NCBI GenBank assembly: GCA_002104945.1
Contig: MCFH01000017.1
Location: forward strand, 744,001-808,000
DNA length: 64,000 bases
Direction: 5' to 3'
DNA from: Piromyces finnis
Lineage: Eukaryota; Neocallimastigomycota; Neocallimastigomycetes; Neocallimastigales; Neocallimastigaceae
Shown: one piece after another, positions 17,234 to 39,800 of the stretch
How the letters are laid out: each line of letters begins with the position of its first letter
Numbering within the stretch: the first letter of the stretch is position 1
Position numbers and translations under genes: made by a program
Notes under the pieces: generated by a model
Databases searched by the model: none
What the model was told of the DNA's origin: nothing
The model's input: the letters and a program-made list of their open reading frames with translations, nothing else

Positions 17234-20200
17234 TTTTGATGATACTTTTAATTTGACAATAAGGTATATATATAATGTTTATATAATATTTTTAAGATGA
17301 CAATATTTTACTCATTCAATGAGTATTTTATTATTTTCTTTTTATATTATTCAGAAAAGAAAAAAAAAAAAATCAATTTCCTGATATTTTAACAAAAAAA
17401 AAATTGATAAATATATTTATGTATTTATATTGGATAGTTTTATAATAAAACGTATTATGTTTTGTTGTTAAATACCTTTTTAATAGATATTTAAAAAAAA
17501 AAAAAAAGTTTTGTGGATAAAAGTTTAATAGGTTTTGATTATTATTTATATTTATTTTTGTTCTTTTAATTTATTGTTTTAAATAAAAATTATAAAATGA
17601 TATTCTATAATTTTATTTTGATTTCTTATATATATATTATTAAATATTGAGACTTGATGACTTTATTTCTTATCTAGCCTATACCTAAAATATTTTTATT
17701 GTTTTTTTTATTTATTTATTTTTTTATTTATATATTTATTTATTTATTTATTCGCTTAATAAATATTTAAAATAGTATACATTGAATTATGAAAATAAAA
17801 AAATACTACATTATTTGTTAATGGTTTTGGTTGTTTTTATTTTTTCATTGTATTATATTTGTGATTTTTACTTAAATATAAAGTGGATTGTATTATTAAT
17901 AGATTTGTTGCACAATAAAATAGTATTTTTTTTTTTATTATTATTATTATTGTAATTATTCAATTCATATTTATCTAAATGCAAATTTTATAATTATATG
18001 TTACTAATTTGAAGATTAATCTTTTTTTTTTTAATATTAAGCTTAAAACTTTTTTTTCCTTTATACTTTAAAACTATATATGTATTTTTACTCTATTTTA
18101 TAACTTTATTTTTTTAATATATATTTTTTGTCTTGTTAATAATAATATATATACAATAAATATTATTTGATCTATAGTTTGGTTTTCTTTTATTTTTTTT
18201 ATTTATCTATCATAAACACTCTTTATATAATCTATTTCTTCTTCACAATTTACGTTCAAAAATTGCTAATCAAAATAAATATAAAAAAAAGGTATTTGTA
18301 CGTTTATTTTTTTCTTTTCTTTTTTTTTTCTTATTAAAGAAAATAAAAAAAAAAAATTAAAATTTTAAAAATTTTAATTAATAAAGAGAAAACATTTAAT
18401 TTATATTATACCATATATTATAATATATGATAATTAATAAAAAAAATATTATTTTATTTAGTTAATCATATATTAATATTTATTATTTATATCCTTTTTT
18501 TTTTTGGAAAGATTATTCATTCCTTAATAAAAGTTACCACACCTAAACATCGCTGTATTCAATAAATATCAAAAAAGATAGAGAAGAGTGGGTAATAAGA
18601 AATAAGTACTTTGATGATCATTATAAATAATTGTTATATTTATAATTAAAATATAAAAAGAATAGAGTGTCTATTGTCATTACAATAAAAATTAATAAAT
18701 ATTTACTATCTCCCAAGATTAATTTTATAAAGCAGAATTTAAAAATAAGTTGCTTTGTTCCAACTAAAACAACATTATGATGAAATACCTTGACATTATC
18801 TATGAAAAAAAAGCAGATAAAATGGATGGTTGGATAGATGATTAAATATATAAATAAATAAATGAATAACTACATTTTAATAAGTGAATGGATAAATTAT
18901 AAAGTAAATAAATATATTTTAACAAGTGAATGGATAAATTATCAAGTAAATAAATACATTTTAATAAGTGAATGAATAAATTATCAAGTAAATAAATATA
19001 TTTTAACAAGTGAATGGATAAATTATAAAGTAAATAAATATATTTTAACAAGTGAATGGATAAATTATAAAGTAAATAAATATATTTTAACAAGTGAATG
19101 GATAAATTATCAAGTAAATAAATATATTTTAATAAGTGAATGAATAAAATATTAAATAAATAAATATGTTTTAATAAGTGAATGAATAAAATATTAAATA
19201 AATAAATATATTTTAACAAGTGAATGAATAAAATATTAAATAAATAAATATGTTTTAATAAGTGAATGAATAAAATATTAAATAAATAAATACATTTTAA
19301 TAAATAATTTATTAATATATTTAGGAACATTCTGTTTGTGTAATGCCAATTTTAATAAATTAATACATTCCAAAAAAAAAAACTATAAATAATTAAATAT
19401 TCCAATAAGATTTTATTTAATAAAAAAAATGCACCCTTTTTATTCTTTACTAAAACCATTCTCTAATATTATTAATGTTTCTTTAAAAAAAAAAAGCACA
19501 TTTTATAGCAATTACTTTTTCATTTCTTTTCCTTTTTCTTTTACTCTTTTTCTAAAAATAAAGTCCTTTTTTCTTCCTTTCAACATTCCATATTAATTAT
19601 TAAATTTTGAGGATACAAAATTTTAGACAAAATTTTTTTGTTACATTTATATATGATTGTATTTACTATACCATATATTATATATGTAATTAATATATGT
19701 ACATATTTATTATTAATGAATTAAATAGAAATTAGGGAGCTATTGGTTCAAATGATTATAATACATTTCTTTGAAGAAATTATTATAAATTATATTATCC
19801 AATTGAAAATATATTATAATATAATGTGATATATAATTAATATAATATATATGAATTAAAACTCTATTTATTATTATTTTATAAAAAATAAATTAAAAAT
19901 ATAAATTAAAAATTTCATAAAGATAGAAATAATATAAATTAAAATTTGAAGATTCTTTTAATTTATTTCTTTAATATCCTTTTATGGAAAGAGAATGATT
20001 TGATATCAAACTTTATTTAATATTGAAAAAAAAGAAAGTGGATAATCTATAAATTTTGTTATTCTAACCCACAAAGGAATAAATGGTTGAACTATCACTA
20101 AAAAATGAATGTCATACTAACCTAACATTCATGAAGAGCCTTTTACCCATAAAATAACAATAAAAGGCATGTTTTTTTTTTTTTATTAAAAGGATAGAAT

Positions 20201-21251
20201 AAACCATTACATTTATTGCATTCATTGCATTATTTAAAGAAATTCAAAAAAATATCTTAAATTATTAAAAAAAAAAATAGGTTTTGAATGATTGACTTGA
20301 TAATATAATATCTATATAAGGAATAATACCTTATTACCATGAAAAATGTCTATTGAATAAATACTTTAAATGTATATACTCTTATGTTATTACTATAAGA
20401 AAAATATCGTTTCAATAATATATAAAATGAAAAACTATAAAAGAAGAAGATAATTTTAACGATGATGAAATGTCATTAAGCATTTAATGAATACTTTGAA
20501 AATTGAATATCTATTCAATACCATATAAAATGAATTAGCATATATAAAAAGTGTTTTTTTTTTTTTAATATACTCTACATGGTAATTAAAAATAAGATTA
20601 ATGATTTTATTTTTAAAGTATTGATTATAAAAAAAGGTATATGTTCTAGTATTCATTATACTTTTTATGTTTATTATAAAAATCATAAAATAACATTTAT
20701 ATACATAATTATATTGATTTCTTATTTATATTATTTATCAATAATTATTTTATCATTTTATTAATAAAAAAAGTTAATCATATTTTAATATTAATAAATA
20801 CTAAATATCAATTTTTTATACTAAACTTTTTAAAGTGTAATTTTGTTATTTTTATTTTTTATGATAATGTAAAAACATAATGAAATTGTAAATTTCAATA
20901 TTATTTTTATTCTTTAAATTATAAAAACAAAACTATAAAATTTAAATTTATACAAAAACATTAATTATTAAAGCATGATTTTATTATTCAAAAGAAAAAC
21001 TAGAAATATAAAAAAAATCTATATATAATAACATATTTATTATTTAGTAAATGTATTTATATATATATATATATATATTTGAATAGACTTTGTTGGATCA
21101 AAAAGAATTTATAGTATAGTATAGTATATAATAATTATTATTTCTATAGTTTATTCTTTTTTCTTGATAATATTTTTTTTTTATTATTATTATCATTTTT
21201 TCTTTAAACTCTTGAAATTATATTCTTTCTCTCTTTTTTTTTTTTTTTTTA
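17234..21251. other. AT-rich intergenic region
   Basis: Four kilobases between two minus-strand genes, so it holds the flippase promoter on the left and the vezatin-like gene's 3' flank on the right. Apart from the minisatellite at 18871-19308 I see only short A/T motifs. The small open frames around 20456-20764 have no recognisable content. Confidence 0.6.
18871..19308. repeat. 42-bp minisatellite, about ten units
   Basis: Units of exactly 42 bp start at 18871, 18913, 18955 and so on up to 19291 without insertions or deletions. Each contains an AAGTGAATG(G/A)ATAAA core. Roughly the first six units share one version of the middle (AAATTATMAAGT) and the last four another (AAAATATTAAAT). Because 42 is a multiple of three, the minus strand stays open as a 14-residue repeat; I regard that as a by-product. 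Confidence 0.92.
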
Positions 21252-27785
<6,534 letters not shown>

Positions 27786-28584
27786 TGTATTTTAATGTTA
27801 TTTTATAATTTTTATTCTTTAAAAAATTTCAAATTATTAATTATTCATTTTAAAAAAAAAAAAAAAAAAAAGAAAAGAAAAGGCTGAATATATTGAGAAT
27901 ATATTGTATCTGTTTAAATCTATTTGAATATGGATAAAAAAAAAAAAGAGTATAGTTGTCGTTATTATTTCTATCCTTAACTTTTTTTTTTTTTTTTATA
28001 ATAATATTTATAAAAGACACTTTTTTCCAAAGAAAAATAAAAATAAAAATAAAAATAAAAAAAATGGAAATACAACATATATTTATTAATAAATACAATA
28101 AATGGTAATGAGTACACATGATTGTTTTGAAATCGAATTACAAAAAAAGGTAAAGTTGTACCACCCACCACTCAAACCTAGAATTTAATTAAATGTAAAA
28201 TAAAAGAAAAAACAAAAAATTAACCATTAAAAATAATTTAAAAAAAAAAAAAAAAAAGAATTAATAATATTATTAATAGTATTATTAATATTATAATTTA
28301 AAAAAAAATAAAGAAAGATTGAAACACGTTCAAAATATATATAAATATTGTAATATTATTTCAAATTTCAAATATCATATCATTAATAAAGAGCACATTT
28401 CATAAAAAGAATACCCATTTTTAAAATCAACATTTCAGAATAATAATAATAACAGTAGTAATAGTAAAACATAAAAAAAAAAAAAAAAGATAAATATACA
28501 TATGTATATGTACTTTTAAAATACCCAAAAAAAAAATATATCAACACCCTCTCAACAATTAAAAATATATATAAAAGAATTAAA
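27786..28584. other. Divergent promoter region, vezatin-like gene and ALG14
   Basis: Eight hundred bp between divergent start codons. It contains an A run near 27853-27869, T runs near 27981-27998, an AAAAATAAAAATA stretch at about 28035-28060 and further A runs near 28240-28257. No RNA gene or recognisable factor site is visible. Confidence 0.55.
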
Positions 28585-28910
28585 ATGTCACTAATACTAT
28601 GGATTGAAGTTTTTAGTGCTATTAATGCTATAGTTATAGGATATACCCTTTTATTTTTAAAAAACTATTTCAATACCAATAAAAAAGGTAGAAAAGAACC
28701 AGTATCAACAATGATAGTTTTTGGTTCAGGTAAATATTCCTTTTTTTTTTTTTTTTAATAACAATAATATATATATAAATAAGAAGTTTAACATTTTCAA
28801 ATATTAACAAAATCTTTTAAATGAATTTTAAAAATTATAAAAAAAAAAAAAAAAACTTTTTTATTTTCTATATTTCCTATTTTTAACCTTTCCTACACCC
28901 TTTCTGCAAA

Positions 28911-28942
<32 letters not shown>

Positions 28943-30032
28943 CAATTTATAATGAATTTCTAACATAAAAATTAGGTGGACATACAACAGAAATGGTAAG
29001 ACTTGTAAAAAACTTACCAAAAACAAGATATTCACCTCGAAATTACGTTGTTGCTGATAATGATGATATGAGCAAAGAGAAAATGTCTCAAATAGAAAAT
29101 AATGCAACTGATGTAAATATATTCCTTATATTTTTATATAGTCTAATGACTTTTTTTTTTTTTTTTTTTACATATATAATATATAATATATATAATATTG
29201 TTATTTTTATTTTTAAATTTAAAAATATTTATATCTACAACTCTATAAAATATATAAATATATAAATATTTACTTTATAACTTTTTATTTTTTTTTTTTT
29301 TTATGATGAATATCTATATCTGTATGTTTGTATCTATCTATATATTAGGCTAAGCTTATTGAAATTCCAAGAAGTCGTAAAGTTCACCAATCCTTTTTTA
29401 CTTCAATTTTTACTACATTGAATGCAATGGTTTATTGCTTTATATATAACTATAAACATCAACCAGAATTGGTAAATATAAAAATAATAATAATAATAAT
29501 AATATATACTATATATATACATAAATATAATAATAATAATAATATATACTATATATATACATATATATAATAATAATAATACATATATAATAATGCATAT
29601 ATATATACATATTAATAGTATCTCTTAATGTTTTTTTATATATATTTATGAATTGGTATTATATTTTATTTTTATGTATATAATATATATATTGTATAAT
29701 AGATTATATGTAATGGACCTGGAACCTGTATCCCTGTATGCTATTCCGCCCTAGTGTTATCATGGTTAATGCCATGGAGAAAAAATGGGTTTGGCCATTT
29801 AAAAATTATTTATGTAGAATCCTTAGCAAGAGTAAAGTCACTTTCCCTTACCGGTAAATTGCTTTTACCAACAGCTAGTCGTTTCATTCTTCAATGGCCA
29901 GAGCTTTACACAAAAATTACTGGAGTAGAAATTAAAGAAAATGGAAAATTGGTATCAACCCATCATCCTACGACACCTGAACAAACCAAATCAATGACTC
30001 AACGAATTATATATAAAAATGATTTAATGTAG
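28585..30032 (+). CDS. ALG14: UDP-GlcNAc transferase subunit ALG14
   Basis: ALG14 is the ER membrane anchor that recruits ALG13; together they add the second GlcNAc to dolichol-PP-GlcNAc in N-glycan synthesis. Exons 28585-28729, 28976-29112, 29349-29471 and 29703-30032 join in phase to 244 residues, close to the yeast length of about 237. The N-terminus is a hydrophobic ER anchor, followed by VFGSGGHTTEMVRLV at the first junction, then RSRKVHQSF, ICNGPGTCIPVCYSAL and IYVESLARVKSLSLTGK, all family signatures. The protein ends in the expected PELYTKITG region plus a short polar tail. It converges with NFS1. Confidence 0.95.
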
Positions 30033-30539
30033 TTTAATTTTATAAAAAAAAAAAAAAAAAAAAACAGTTATTATAAAAATATAGAAATACCTATGATTGT
30101 ATATTTAATTCACTAAAATAAAATAAAATAAAAAAAGGAGAGAGAATAATCATTCTCTATGTAACTATAACCAAATGTATATATAATAACAGTAATAAAT
30201 AAAGAAAATTATAAATTGTGAATAAATGCTAGACTAAACCATTAGCCATAACAATAACCATAATAATAATAAATTAGTTTATTCTTTATATGAAATCATT
30301 ATAAAAAAAAGGATGAAATACCTTTTTCTTTTTTTATGAATTGTTATTTTTTAATATTAGTATTCATTCTATTTTCTTTTTTTTTTTTTTTTTTTTTGTT
30401 TTTTTTTTTTTTATTTTAATTCTAGTTTTTATTTAATTAAATTTATGATATTCATATATTCAACGAAAATACATTTTTCCTTTTTTTTTTTTTTTTTTTT
30501 GAAAAGCAAATGATAATATAAAAAAATAAATATATTGAT

Positions 30540-30570
<31 letters not shown>

Positions 30571-30633
30571 TACTACAACTAATGGATACTATAAAGTTTA
30601 ATAAAAATAATAAAAATAAAAAGAAATAAAATG

Positions 30634-30669
<36 letters not shown>

Positions 30670-30816
30670 TGGTTTATATAAATATATAAAAAAAGAAAAG
30701 AAAAGAAAAAGAGAAAAAAAAATTGTATAAATAAAAATTATTTTTTATTTAGTATAAAAAGATATTTTTGTTTTTATATTTTTGTTTGTATTTTTGTTGT
30801 TGGTGTTGTTGTTTCT

Positions 30817-30856
<40 letters not shown>

Positions 30857-31040
30857 GTTTTTTTATGGGTTTTTTTTGGGGGGTTGGTTTTCTTGCTCTA
30901 GGATAAATTTTCCATTTTTTCTTTTTTCTTTTTTTTTTTTTTATTTTATTATTATTAAAACTTTTATTGAGAATTTGTGCTTTTGTTCTTTTTACTTTTA
31001 CTATTATTCATTATTATTTCAGTCTATATTAATATATTAT
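30033..31040. other. Convergent intergenic region with long homopolymers
   Basis: One kilobase between the ALG14 and NFS1 stops. It holds A runs (30043-30064 and 30544-30570), GAAAA repeats (30648-30717) and a T run of about 35 at 30821-30855 followed by a GT-rich patch. The open frame there reads poly-Phe and is not a gene. Confidence 0.6.
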
Positions 31041-33868
<2,828 letters not shown>

Positions 33869-35610
33869 CTTTGATATTTATACAATAAATTGACAAGTAG
33901 TGTGTGTGTGTGTGTGTGTGTTTAAAAAAAAAACTGAAAAAAATATATTATTAATTTTAAAAAATTAAAGTTTATAACAGAAATTCTAAAAATTATTATA
34001 GAAATTTAGAAATAAAAATAATATTAGTAAAATATAATACATTTTATGAATAAGATATTTTTTTTTTTAGTTATAATTGAGACTAATATATAAGGAAATA
34101 ATTTTGATTTTGAAATTCCTTTTTTTTTTTAACTTAAAATGATGATTATAAATTATAAAATAAAAATGGAATATTTAAAAAAAAAAAAAGTTTTTTTTTT
34201 CTCATTTCATCTTTTCCAAAATTCTTAAACTGTTATTTTTTTAAAAAAAAAAAAAATTATCGGTATCAATATTAATAGTGTAAAAGTTTTAACATTTTTG
34301 AGAAAATTTTAAAATTTCAAATTAAACGATTATCCAACATTTTTTCTTTTTTAAAATTTTGAAATTTATTATTTTATAAAAAAAAACTACATCAATCTAT
34401 CTATCTATCTATGTATATATCTATCTATATATATATTATTGTAGTTTTTTATTATTGCTGTCAATATTATCCTGAAATATATATTTTGACACTTTATTCT
34501 TAAAAGATTTCATTTTTGAAATTTGAATTTCAGACCCATCTTTAACTAATGCCATAATATTATAAAAATATATCTTTTTATAACTTACTTTTTATTTATT
34601 AAAAGGTATATTATTCTTAAAAAATGAATAAATAAATAAAAAACTCTACGTCTTTTTTTAAAAAAAAAAAAAAAAAAAAAGAAAAGAAATCCTTCAAGTA
34701 AAAGTAAAAATTAAACCTTTCACCACACTTTTTCCTTTTATTTTTTTTTATTATTTATAAAAAATTCAAAAAAAAATTAACGGAAAAAGAAGAAAAAAAA
34801 AAAATTTTTTTTTTATTATCAAAAAATTCGAATTAATTAATATATTGAGGATATAAATTTTCAATTAATTTGAATTAATTGATAATATATGGTATTAATC
34901 TATTTTCAACCGAGTCAAAAAGAGGTGGAAATTCAAATGAAAAAGTTTAAAAAAGGGATGACCAAGGAAGCCTAAAAAAGAAACGATAAAATAAATCCAA
35001 TAAAACGTTCATTTATTAAATGTAAAGTCCACAGTTCTAGACATTCAATCGTAATGAATGATAAAATAAAAGAATTGAATCTTTGTCTAAATACTTAAAA
35101 AAAAATGCATTTCGCATTCATAGAAAATACTTTTTAAAACTATTCCTTTTGTAGGCGGCCTTTGTATGGTATTCTTTTCCTATATAGGATTTATTATCCT
35201 TTCTATTGAAAATGAATCGTTTTGTTTTATTACTTAAAAAAAAAAAGTTTCCTCTTAACATTTAATAATAATAATACATTTTTTAGTGGAAAAAAAGCAA
35301 TTGGTAATGTATCTTTTTTATAAAAAAAAAAAAAGTATGACTTGATAAAAAAAGAAATAGTCAAACTAATTAAACTTTAAAAAAAAAAAAAAAGTAAACT
35401 TTTTTAATAGTAAAATATTTATTTATTTATAGAGGGGGAAAAAACATGTACGCATACATGCATTGTTACTTTAAAGTCTTTTATTATTACTACAAAATCT
35501 TTTTATAAATATTTAAAATCCATATTCATTATTTGTTTAAATTATCACTATCGTCATTATTACTAGTAATCATTAGGATTAAACATCATCACCATTATTA
35601 TTATATTATT

Positions 35611-35686
35611 ATTAGTATTAGTATTAGTATTAGTATTAGTATTAGTATTAGTATTAGTATTAGTATTAGTATTAGTATTAGTATTA

Positions 35687-35719
<33 letters not shown>

Positions 35720-35766
35720 TTAGTATTAGTATTAGTATTAGTAGTAGTAGTAGTAGTAGTAGTAGT
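35611..35766. repeat. TTAGTA / GTA compound microsatellite
   Basis: Alternating blocks of hexamer (attagt)n and trimer (agt)n: hexamer, trimer, hexamer, trimer. The trimer blocks look like derivatives of the hexamer. An open frame across it reads Ile-Ser and Ser repeats and is not a gene. Confidence 0.93.
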
Positions 35767-36450
35767 AATTATTATGATTAACCTTGAGTATCATCACTAT
35801 TGGTAATTATCTATATCATCATCCCTACAACATAAATTTCCTTTCTTTTTTATTTTTAATAAATTTTTCAACTTTTTTTTATTTATTTAAAATTTTTATA
35901 ATATTACAATATTCCCGTCAAACTCCGCCTTACTTTTTTTTATTATTTTTAAATTAAAAAAAAGTATTAGAGGACGGTTCCTAAAAAGAATAAAAATAAA
36001 ATAGAAAAAGAAATTGAAAAAAAAACTTTTAAAGATATAATTACTTATTAATTCTATTTCTATCCCTTTTCCATTCATCATATCATAATTCCCTCACACG
36101 AACAAAGCAACAATTTCAACAATGAAATAAAAAATAAAAAAAATATTTAAAAAGATGGAATTCTTTTTTTTTTAAAAAAAAAAATTATAATAACAATTAT
36201 GATGATGACTATTTAAAGGTTTTTTCATTTCTTTTTCACACCTTTATTCATACATTCATAAAGCACTTTATAAAATATCATTTCCTTTTCTCGTTCCTTT
36301 TCCCTTTTTGTTTTTCAGCTTTAAAGAATTTTTAAAATTTATAAACATTAATTTAGGACATCGTAAATTTTAGCCAATCATATTGTAGAATTTAAATTAA
36401 AAATTGAAGTTTGAAAAGTTTTAAAAAAGAAATACACAAAAAAGAAAAAA

Positions 36451-36595
36451 GGCACTTTTTTATGTAAAAGAAGGAAGGAAGGAAGGAAGAAAGAGATGGC
36501 ACTTTTTTATGTAAAAGAAGGAAGGAAGGAAGGAAGGAAGAAAGAGATGGCACTTTTTTATGTAAAAGAAGGAAGGAAGGAAGAAAGAAAGAGAT
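36451..36595. repeat. Three-unit minisatellite with variable GGAA runs
   Basis: Three copies of GGCACTTTTTTATGTAAAAG followed by (AAGG)n and AAAGAGAT, starting at 36451, 36498 and 36549. Units are about 47 to 51 bp; the difference is the number of AAGG steps. Confidence 0.92.
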
Positions 36596-39527
36596 TAAAA
36601 GTGTTAATTTAAAATGTTATTATAAAAATCTTTGTATAGTTGCTGGCATTGTAGTTTTTCTCTTGCTATTATAATGATACTTTTTTTTTTTTCCTACTAT
36701 TCAAAAACGATATTTATTACAACTCTTCTTTAAATAGTAATGGTGATAACTTTACAATCCTCGATTTTATTTATACTTGTGTATGTATTTAAGAATTAAA
36801 ACCAATTTGTATTTTCAAACTTTTTTTCCCTTATTTAATATAAAATACTTGAAATTCTTTTTTATAATGTCAATTTTTTTAAAAAAAAAGTTTGATATAA
36901 ATTAAAAAGTATTATTATAAATATTTTCTTTTTTTTCTTTTTTTCTTTTAATGGATATGTCTTTTCCACCTAAATCCTTTATTTTTCATAATATTTAAAA
37001 GTTAACTATTGACTTTTTGGGGGGGCATTTCATTATATCGCGTTATCATAATAACATGATCATAATAACTTTTTTTTTTCTTATTATCATTATTCTTTCA
37101 ATAAGGATAATAAAAAAGAAAACTTTTTTTTTTAATAATGTAACTATTTGTCGATGTCATTCGTTTATATGCTATTAAAGATGGGTATAGAGATTAGTTT
37201 AGGGCCCATAACCATCACTCTAGCGTTTTTATATAATAAAAACAAGAAAACAAATTCTATTTTTTTAATTCAATATTAGATAAAAGGTAATTAAACTTTC
37301 TTTAACACCAATAACTCTTTTTATTTTTAAAATAAAGTTACTCAACTTTAAAAAAAAATAAACTATTAATACTTATTCATCTTGAAAAGTAAAAAAAAAA
37401 AAAAGAAAAAAAAAGACACCTCATTTTAATTAATAATAAAATATCTTGTATTTTATAATAATCAAAAAAATTATCTTTTTTTTTTTTAAATTAAACAATG
37501 GTTAAATGGTGGTTGGGTGATGGTTGAGTGAAGTGGTTAGTGATAACGATAAAGGTGAAGATGATAATGATAAAGGAGATCGAATAGACTCATAAATAGC
37601 ATTTAAAGCAAAGCGGACTTTTTTAAAACTATTTTTTTATTTATCAAAAACTTAATATTTTAATAAAAAAAAAAAAAAAAGATAATACAAACTCTTTTTT
37701 TTTTAAAAAAAAAAACACACATTGATAACTTTGAGACGATTTCTCTAAATTAAAAAAGAATATATAAAGTATATTTATCAATAAAAAGGAAAAAAAAAAA
37801 AAGTTGCTTTTTCTATCTTTTATAATATTTAAAATACATTTTATTATTTTATAAAAATTATTAATTATTATTATTATTCTTTCTTGTTAACTATAAAGTT
37901 TTTTTTTCATTCTAAATCTATGTAAAGATAAAAAAGACAACAATAGAATGACAATATAAAAAAGAGTAAATTTAACAGACATTATCCACCAACATTTAGT
38001 TTTATCTTTCTTTCAATGGTATGAAAAATTGATTTTTAAACTTTTTTTATAGTTCAAGATTAAAATATTTTAAACATTATAGACTTTTTTAAATATATAT
38101 ATATGTTCATTTATTATTAGAATGCGTTTAAAAATTCTATAAAATATTCAAAAAAAGGAATCATTAAAAGTTATTTATATCCTAAATTATATATATATAT
38201 ATAATTCTTTTTTTTTTTTTTTCTCCTTTAAAATAATAATGGTGAAAAAGCAATATAAAGTTTAGTTTTAAAAATGATATGATATATATATAACTTTTAT
38301 ATATATATCATTTTTTAAAAAAAAAAAAAAGTTATTTTTATATAAAGTTTAAACAATGAAAAAATGCTCCATTTTAACTCAATTCATTCATCAATTAATA
38401 ATAAAATAAAGACCTTTTTTTAACTATTGGCGCATCTTTTACGCTATTGAATAATTCTTCCTAAGAATAGCAATCAAGCAAACCTTTCTTTTCTTTCTAA
38501 CAAGAAAACATTGTCCTTTTAATAAAAAAAAAAAAAAAAAATCTTTTTCTTTCCTATAACAATATTTTGAAATTTCTTCTTTCTTTCTTACCAAATATTC
38601 CTAATAAATCACCATCAGAATGAAATGCTTTTCCTCCTTTCATCATCTCAACTACAAAAAAAACTACTTTTTTTTTTTTTTTCTTTTTATTACCATTCTT
38701 TTTTTTTATACTTTATTGAATAAAGAATGCTTTTTTCTTTTTTGATAAGAAAGCTTAAAAATTTTAAATACTTTTTTTTTTAACCTTTTAGAACTAAATC
38801 AACAAAAAAAAATGCCTATTCCCATAGACCATCCAACTTACACCACCAACACTCTATACCATTAAAAATTCATTAATAATCCATCACAAAAAAAAAACTA
38901 TATATCATTTTTTTTGCACCCTTCCTTTTAACAAAAAATTACATTGCCTTTATAGAATTAAAAAAAAAAAAAAAAAAAAGTTTGATTTTCTTTTAAACCA
39001 CTTTTTTGGTTATCTTTTTTTTTTATTGCCTAATGGTTTGGTTTATTTCATTATTAGCAAAACAAAAAGCAGACTTTCTTCTTACCACAATTTTTTATGG
39101 TCAACGCTTGAATTAGTCTGGCAGAAAAAATCTGGTGATGAAAAAAAAAACTTTTTATTTATAAAATATAATAATGTATAATGGAATAAATACATTATGT
39201 ATATTTCATTTATATTATAATATATTATAAAATATAAAAATTTATATGTAATTTTATTTTTAATATTTTCTTATTTTAAAATTTTAATTAATAAATTAAT
39301 ATATTAATTAATATATTAAATGATAATCTTATTAAGGTTTAACTTTAACACCAATAAAATTATGATATAAAATAATATATAGTTAATATAAAATAAAGTA
39401 TATTTCATCAAAGAAATCTTATTTTATAATAAATAGATTTAAAGTTTCTATTGATAAAATGTATATTTTGTTTATATTGTAATATATAGTATATATAATC
39501 ATAAATCATAAAAATGATCATCCATTC

Positions 39528-39800
39528 AACCAATAAAATAACAGGAAAAATGATTTTATTGGTTCATTCAAAATAACCATAGAAAGTGGGCACATAATTA
39601 AAACGGTTAGGCAAGATGTTTTGGTAATTTTGTTTTTTTTTTCATAAAAGGTAAAAAAGTTGCAATGACACCCACTTACACCTTCAAAGAAAATTAATAA
39701 GAAAAGGTTTTCCCTTGCCTAACACTTCCCCTCTTTTTTATTATAAATTCAAAAAAAAAGTGTCACTCTTCCCTGATCAACCACTTTGTTGTTGGGAAGA
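39528..39800. other. Cluster of inverted repeats, possible structured element
   Basis: A perfect 12-bp inverted repeat (AACCAATAAAAT at 39528-39539, its complement at 39553-39564) is followed by two crossing arm pairs: AAGTGGG 39584-39590 with CCCACTT 39671-39677, and GTTAGGCAAG 39606-39615 with CTTGCCTAAC 39714-39723. A hairpin TCTTCCC...GGGAAGA follows at 39767-39800. The arms are GC-richer than their surroundings. Whether it is transcribed is unknown. Confidence 0.4.

Noticed and set aside
18842-19330. 162-residue minus-strand frame of 14-residue repeats
   Set aside because: Fully explained by a 42-bp A/T minisatellite; no start context, flanking sequence or splice signals support a gene.
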